This document shows positions 60,096 through 64,000 of a DNA stretch of 64,000 nucleotides, in pieces. The DNA is from Roseiarcus sp036513315 (GTDB lineage: Bacteria > Pseudomonadota > Alphaproteobacteria > Rhizobiales > Beijerinckiaceae), in assembly GCA_036513315.1 (NCBI GenBank), contig DATBZF010000080.1, forward strand, positions 1 through 64,000, written 5' to 3'. The position numbers and the translations under genes are program-made. Below the pieces are notes generated by a model. It was not told the origin of the DNA. It made no database searches and saw only the letters and a program-made list of their open reading frames with translations. Positions within the stretch are counted from its first letter, which is position 1. Every line of letters begins with the position of its first letter.

Positions 60096-60941
60096 ATGGC
60101 GCGCACGGGCACTATCGCAGGGCGCGGCTTTGGCGACCGCGTCATTCTCGGCGCCGTGATTTTTCTGGCGTTTCTCTGGGTCGTCCCGGTGCTGTGGGTG
60201 CTGATCCTGTCGTTCAAGGCCAATAGCGAATTGATGCTGTCGACCGGCAGCGCCTTCCGATTGCCCTACACGCTGAAGAACTATTCCGACACTATCGCCA
60301 CATCGGGCGTGTTTCGCTGGTTTTTCAACAGCGTCGTCGTGGCGAGCCTCAACACTTTAGCGACGCTCATTCTCGCTTCGCTCGCCGGCTATGGGTTCGC
60401 CCGGACTGAGTTCCCCTTCAAGAACATCATCTTCGTCATCGTACTGCTGGGCCTGGCGATCCCCGAGCAGGCGGTGATCATCGCGCGTCATCAGATGTTC
60501 ACCGACTGGAAGATGCACAACACTTATCTCGCGCTGATCCTGCCGGGGCTCTCCAACGCGTTCGGCGTCTTCCTGATGACCCAATATTTCCGCTCGATTC
60601 CGAGGGATATCGACGAGGCGGCGATGCTCGACAATGCCTCGCGGTTCAAGATTTTCTGGAAAGTGCTGCTGCCGCTGACCGTGCCGGCGCAGGCGACGCT
60701 CGGCATTTTCACCTTCCTCGCCTGCTGGAACGATTACCTCTGGCCGCTGATCTCGGCAACCAAGCCGGAAATGTTCACGCTGACCATCGGCATCGCTTCG
60801 ACGCAAACCAATTTCGCGCAATCGGAGGGGCTCGGATTCCTGATGGCGCAAGCGGTGTTCGCAGGGCTGCCGGTGTTCGTCGTCTATCTGTTTTTCCAGC
60901 GCTACATCATCCAGGCGGTCGCCGGCGCGGCGATCCGCTAG
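60096..60941 (+). CDS. Sugar ABC transporter permease, UgpE/MalG type
   Basis: A 281-residue permease. The start is the ATG at 60096 (MARTGTIAGRGFGDRV), ten bases after AAGGAGG; the long frame upstream of it is a shadow of the two preceding genes. Six helices are expected. The EAA loop is IDEAAMLDNASRFKIFWKVL then LPLT. The LACWNDYLWPL motif is characteristic of MalG-type permeases. It is the second half of the channel. Confidence 0.93.
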   Translation: MARTGTIAGRGFGDRVILGAVIFLAFLWVVPVLWVLILSFKANSELMLSTGSAFRLPYTLKNYSDTIATSGVFRWFFNSVVVASLNTLATLILASLAGYGFARTEFPFKNIIFVIVLLGLAIPEQAVIIARHQMFTDWKMHNTYLALILPGLSNAFGVFLMTQYFRSIPRDIDEAAMLDNASRFKIFWKVLLPLTVPAQATLGIFTFLACWNDYLWPLISATKPEMFTLTIGIASTQTNFAQSEGLGFLMAQAVFAGLPVFVVYLFFQRYIIQAVAGAAIR

Positions 60942-61011
60942 CAGCGGGAGAAAACAAACCAGCGTTTTGGCCAGGCGCGGGGGTGATGCAAAGGCCGCAA
61001 CGGAGGAAAGC

Positions 61012-62334
61012 ATGAAAATTCTATCGACTATTTTATTGGCGGGCGTCGCCCTCGCAGGCAGCGTCGCCGCGGCGAGCGCGGCGGATAAAACTGAGATTTC
61101 CGTCTCGCGGTTCTTCGGCGCCTGCGAAGCCGATTACGGCAGCGTCACCGATGTCGCCAAAGCCAACGGCGAATGCGGCATCATCACCGCGCTGATCAAC
61201 AAGTTCAACGCCGACAGTCCCGATACCCATGTCAAGGTGGATATCGTCGAATGGCCAGGCTACGACCAGCTCACCGCACGCATCCGCTCCGGCGAGCCGC
61301 CGACGATTTCCGTCATGCATGAAGCGGTCATCTCAGACTATTCCTCACATGGCCTGCTGGAGCCGCTCGACAAGGGCCTGAAGGCGGCCGGCGTCGATAC
61401 AGCGGACTTTACCGAGGCCGCCAAGGCCGGCGTCACCAAGGACGGGCAGATCTACGCCTTGCCGTTCGATACGCATACCTGGCTCTGGCACATCAATCTC
61501 AATCTCTTCAAACAGGCCGGACTGATCGACGCCTCGGGCAATGCGATATTGCCGAAATCGGCCGACGAGCTTCTCGCACAGGCCAAACAGTTCAAGGAGA
61601 AGACCGGCAAGCCCTATTTCGTCTCGACGCTGGCCAATGAAAAGGCTTTCTACTATCGCACTTTCGAGACGCTGCTCTATCAGCAGAATTCCAATTTCTT
61701 CGCCGACCCGACCAAGATTTCGCTGGTGACGCCCGAGGGCAAGACAGCGCTGACGCTGCTCAAGACAATCTTCGACAAGGATTACACCACCAAGAACGAG
61801 GACTATGCGGCCTCGGTGGCCGGCTTCTCGAGCGGCGAAGGCGGTGTTTTCATCTGCGGGACGTGGCTCGTCAACAGCTATGACGAAGAAGCCAAGAAGC
61901 CCGGCAAACCGCTCTCCGGCGGCTATGCCGTCGCGCCTTTCCCGCAATTATATGCCGGCAGCAACAAGGTTTGGGCCGACGGCCATAGCTGGGTGATCCT
62001 GAAAGCCAATCTTAGCGACGCGCAGCGGAAGTCCGCTTATGAGTTCCTCAAATTCCTGTGGGACAACGATTTCCAATGGGCGCGCACCGGCCATCTGCCG
62101 ACCAGCCAGAAGATTCTCGCCAGCGCGGAATTCCTGGCGCTGCCGTTCCGCAAGGCGCTGGCGCCGCTGGCTGAGAGCGGCACGGCGTTGCCCGCCGGCG
62201 TCAAGCGCCAGTTCAGCGCGCAGGACATGGAAGGCGAGGAAATCGCCGCCGCCATGCGCGGCGACAAGAGCGTCGACGATGCGCTGAGCTCCGCGCAGGA
62301 TCGCATCAATACGCTGCTCGCCAACGCGAAGTAG
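61012..62334 (+). CDS. Sugar ABC transporter substrate-binding protein
   Basis: A 440-residue periplasmic protein of the cluster B (family 1, MalE-like) type. The start is the ATG at 61012 behind a strong GGAGGAAAG; the upstream frame adds 15 unlikely residues. The signal peptide is about 1-23 (cut after ASAA). Ligand-cleft aromatics are visible in PFDTHTWLWHIN and GHSWVILKANLS, and two Cys (FFGACEADY, ANGECGII) may form a disulfide. It has the highest expected expression of the operon. A hairpin follows 10 bases after the stop. Confidence 0.92.
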   Translation: MKILSTILLAGVALAGSVAAASAADKTEISVSRFFGACEADYGSVTDVAKANGECGIITALINKFNADSPDTHVKVDIVEWPGYDQLTARIRSGEPPTISVMHEAVISDYSSHGLLEPLDKGLKAAGVDTADFTEAAKAGVTKDGQIYALPFDTHTWLWHINLNLFKQAGLIDASGNAILPKSADELLAQAKQFKEKTGKPYFVSTLANEKAFYYRTFETLLYQQNSNFFADPTKISLVTPEGKTALTLLKTIFDKDYTTKNEDYAASVAGFSSGEGGVFICGTWLVNSYDEEAKKPGKPLSGGYAVAPFPQLYAGSNKVWADGHSWVILKANLSDAQRKSAYEFLKFLWDNDFQWARTGHLPTSQKILASAEFLALPFRKALAPLAESGTALPAGVKRQFSAQDMEGEEIAAAMRGDKSVDDALSSAQDRINTLLANAK

Positions 62335-62344
62335 CAAAACCCGG

Positions 62345-62376
62345 GGCCGGCCCGACGCGGCCGGCCTCTCACTTTT
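62345..62376 (+). terminator. Hairpin after the sugar-binding protein gene
   Basis: An 8 bp stem of GGCCGGCC (62345-62352) and its copy (62359-62366) encloses a 6-base loop, followed by TCTCACTTTT. The T tract is short and delayed, so it may act as a partial terminator or protect the binding-protein mRNA while letting some read-through reach the arabinofuranosidase gene. Confidence 0.5.
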
Positions 62377-62427
62377 CCGCCCGGTGTCACCGACCGCAAA
62401 ACCCTAGCAGATTGTCTGGAAAACCTC

Positions 62428-63939
62428 ATGCCCGCAGCCCGCCTGATTGTTGATCGCGACTTCGCCATTTCGGACATCGACCGCCGCATATTTGGATCGT
62501 TCGTCGAACATATGGGCCGCTGCGTCTATACCGGCATATTCGAGCCCGGCCACCCTACCGCCGATGCACAAGGCTTCCGCCAGGATGTCGCCGATCTGAC
62601 GAAAGAGCTCGGCGTCACCATCGTGCGCTATCCCGGCGGCAATTTTCTCTCAGGGTACAATTGGGAGGACGGCGTCGGCCCGGTCGACAAGCGTCCGCGC
62701 CGGCTCGACCTTGCCTGGTTCTCGACCGAGACCAATGCGTTCGGGACCAATGAATTCGTCGACTGGACGCGCAAGGTCGGCGTCGAGCCGATGTTCGGCG
62801 TCAATCTCGGCACGCGCGGCATTGATGAGGCGCGCCGCTTCATCGAATATTGCAACCATCCCGGCGGCACCGAACTCTCCGACCTCCGCCGAGCGCATGG
62901 CTATGAAAAGCCGCATGACATCAAGTTCTGGTGCCTCGGCAATGAAATGGACGGGCCCTGGCAGATCGGCGCCAAGACCGCTCAGGAATATGGCCGGCTC
63001 GCCCATGAGACCGCGAAAGCGATGCGCTGGGTCGATCCCTCGATCGAGCTGGCCGCCTGCGGCTCGTCAAACCGCGAAATGGCGACTTACGCGCGCTGGG
63101 AATATGAAGTGCTCGGCCATTGTTTCGACCATGTCGACTTCATTTCGCTGCACACTTATTTCATGAATCCGCATGACTCGACCGAGGAGTTTCTCGGCAA
63201 TATCGAGCTGCTCGATTTCTTCATCAAAGAAGTCATCGCCATCGCCGACGCGGTCGCCGCCACGCGGCGCTCGCCCAAACGCATCATGCTGTCGCTCGAC
63301 GAATGGAACGTCTGGTACAAGGCGCGCTCGCACTCAGACCTGCGCAAGCCCGGCTGGCCGGAGCACCCGCCGCTGATCGAGGAAGTCTACAATACCGAGG
63401 ATGCGCTGCTGGTCGGCGGCGCGCTGATCACGCTGCTCAACAATGCCGATAGGGTGAAGACCGCCTGTATCGCGCAACTCGTGAACATCATCGGCCCGAT
63501 CATGACCGAGCCCGGCGGGCCGGCCTGGCGGCAGACGATTTTCCATCCCTTCGCGCTGACGACGCGCTATGCGCAGGGCAGGGTGCTCCGCACATTGGCG
63601 AGTTCGCCGACCTATGCCGGCAAGGCTTCGCCTGAAATGCCCTATCTGCACGCCTGCGTCACCGAGGACGAGGCGACCGGCCAGATCGTCATTTTCGCGC
63701 TGAACCGCCATTTGCGCGAGGAAATGGAGCTCGAAGTGATCCTGCGCGGCTTCGGCGAGGATCGCCGCGTCATCGACGCGCAGCAGGTCACCCATCCCAA
63801 TATGAAGGCGGTGAACACCAAGGACGATCCCGACAATGTCGCGCCGCATCCGATCGGAGGCGTGTCGATCGACGGACGCACGCTGAAGGCGAAGCTCGCG
63901 GCAGGCTCGTGGAACGTGATCGTCACCGGCGCGGCGTGA
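62428..63939 (+). CDS. abfA: Alpha-L-arabinofuranosidase, glycoside hydrolase family 51
   Basis: A 503-residue GH51 enzyme releasing terminal L-arabinofuranose from arabinan, arabinoxylan or oligosaccharides. Catalytic residues are visible: acid/base Glu173 in CLGNEMDGPWQ and nucleophile Glu292 in LSLDEWNVWY. Other family features are IFGSFVEHMGRCVYTGIFEP and VRYPGGNFLSGYNWEDGVGP. There is no signal peptide, so it acts in the cytoplasm on imported oligosaccharides. This fits the ABC importer encoded just upstream. The length matches the family. Confidence 0.95.
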   Translation: MPAARLIVDRDFAISDIDRRIFGSFVEHMGRCVYTGIFEPGHPTADAQGFRQDVADLTKELGVTIVRYPGGNFLSGYNWEDGVGPVDKRPRRLDLAWFSTETNAFGTNEFVDWTRKVGVEPMFGVNLGTRGIDEARRFIEYCNHPGGTELSDLRRAHGYEKPHDIKFWCLGNEMDGPWQIGAKTAQEYGRLAHETAKAMRWVDPSIELAACGSSNREMATYARWEYEVLGHCFDHVDFISLHTYFMNPHDSTEEFLGNIELLDFFIKEVIAIADAVAATRRSPKRIMLSLDEWNVWYKARSHSDLRKPGWPEHPPLIEEVYNTEDALLVGGALITLLNNADRVKTACIAQLVNIIGPIMTEPGGPAWRQTIFHPFALTTRYAQGRVLRTLASSPTYAGKASPEMPYLHACVTEDEATGQIVIFALNRHLREEMELEVILRGFGEDRRVIDAQQVTHPNMKAVNTKDDPDNVAPHPIGGVSIDGRTLKAKLAAGSWNVIVTGAA

Positions 63940-63947
63940 GGCGGGGT

Positions 63948-63975
63948 TTTGGCCATTATGGCCGGGCTTGTTCAC
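63948..63975 (+). repeat. Partial family A element at the window edge
   Basis: GCCATTATGGCCGGGCTTGT resembles the opening module of family A copies (GTCATGGCCGGGCTTGTCCC). The window ends 25 bases later, so only this start can be seen. Confidence 0.45.
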
Positions 63976-64000
63976 ATAGACGCAAACTTAGTCGTTCTGC

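Overview
The window is a 64 kb piece of a GC-rich chromosome with dense, short-spaced operons. Gene content (Mo-hydroxylase 'cox' genes, two LivKHMGF-type transporters, FCD-GntR, LysR and AraC regulators, a KaiC-like ATPase, a pirin, a DUF6867-type protein) and the style of the intergenic repeats point to an alphaproteobacterium, most likely of the Hyphomicrobiales (Rhizobiales). This assignment is inference; no rRNA, tRNA or other marker gene was found.

Layout. (1) 0.4-6.0 kb, minus strand: a complete branched-chain amino-acid type ABC transporter (livH-livM-livG-livF, a small DUF6867-type membrane protein, livK), ending in a clear intrinsic terminator. (2) 6.5-17.4 kb, plus strand: a molybdenum-hydroxylase cluster, coxG-coxS-coxL-coxM-coxD-(small secreted protein)-coxE-(CDGSH/ferredoxin-like protein)-XdhC halves-molybdopterin-binding protein-cytidylyltransferase. 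CoxL carries the form II signature AYRGAGR rather than the CO-oxidising form I signature. (3) 17.6-20.6 kb: a four-PAS GGDEF/EAL protein with both catalytic motifs intact. (4) 21.0-27.1 kb: an overlapping operon DUF4129-DUF4350-MoxR-DUF58-SpoIIM-RDD. (5) 27.1-30.1 kb: two paralogous membrane proteins and a remnant of a third, among dense repeats. (6) 30.1-34.4 kb: a hybrid histidine kinase translationally coupled to a KaiC-like ATPase, with a divergent small HTH protein. (7) 34.8-41.1 kb: Nudix hydrolase, metallophosphoesterase, SDR, an unknown membrane-anchored protein, psuG-psuK and a pirin. (8) 41.3-51.2 kb: AraC regulator, maleylacetate reductase, Tat-exported binding protein, LivG/F/H/M-type ABC genes, hydroxyquinol-type 1,2-dioxygenase, then aconitase X large and small subunits. 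This looks like uptake plus ring cleavage of a hydroxylated aromatic, leading to 3-oxoadipate. (9) 51.4-55.2 kb: SDR/LysR divergent pair, RlpA, secreted alpha/beta hydrolase. (10) 55.8-63.9 kb: FAD oxidoreductase and FCD-GntR regulator on the minus strand, divergent from a sugar ABC operon (MalK-type ATPase, two permeases, binding protein) and a GH51 arabinofuranosidase. A TTGACA promoter with an overlapping inverted repeat lies in the divergent gap.

At least three dispersed intergenic repeat families occupy most gaps over 200 bp, plus one 152 bp inverted-repeat element. No transposase, CRISPR array, prophage or RNA gene was recognised. The most interesting targets are the hydroxyquinol/ABC/aconitase X cluster, the KaiC-histidine kinase pair with Thr-Tyr in place of the Ser-Thr phosphosites, the form II cox cluster with its extra small genes, and the coherent operator/promoter of the arabinose-type operon.
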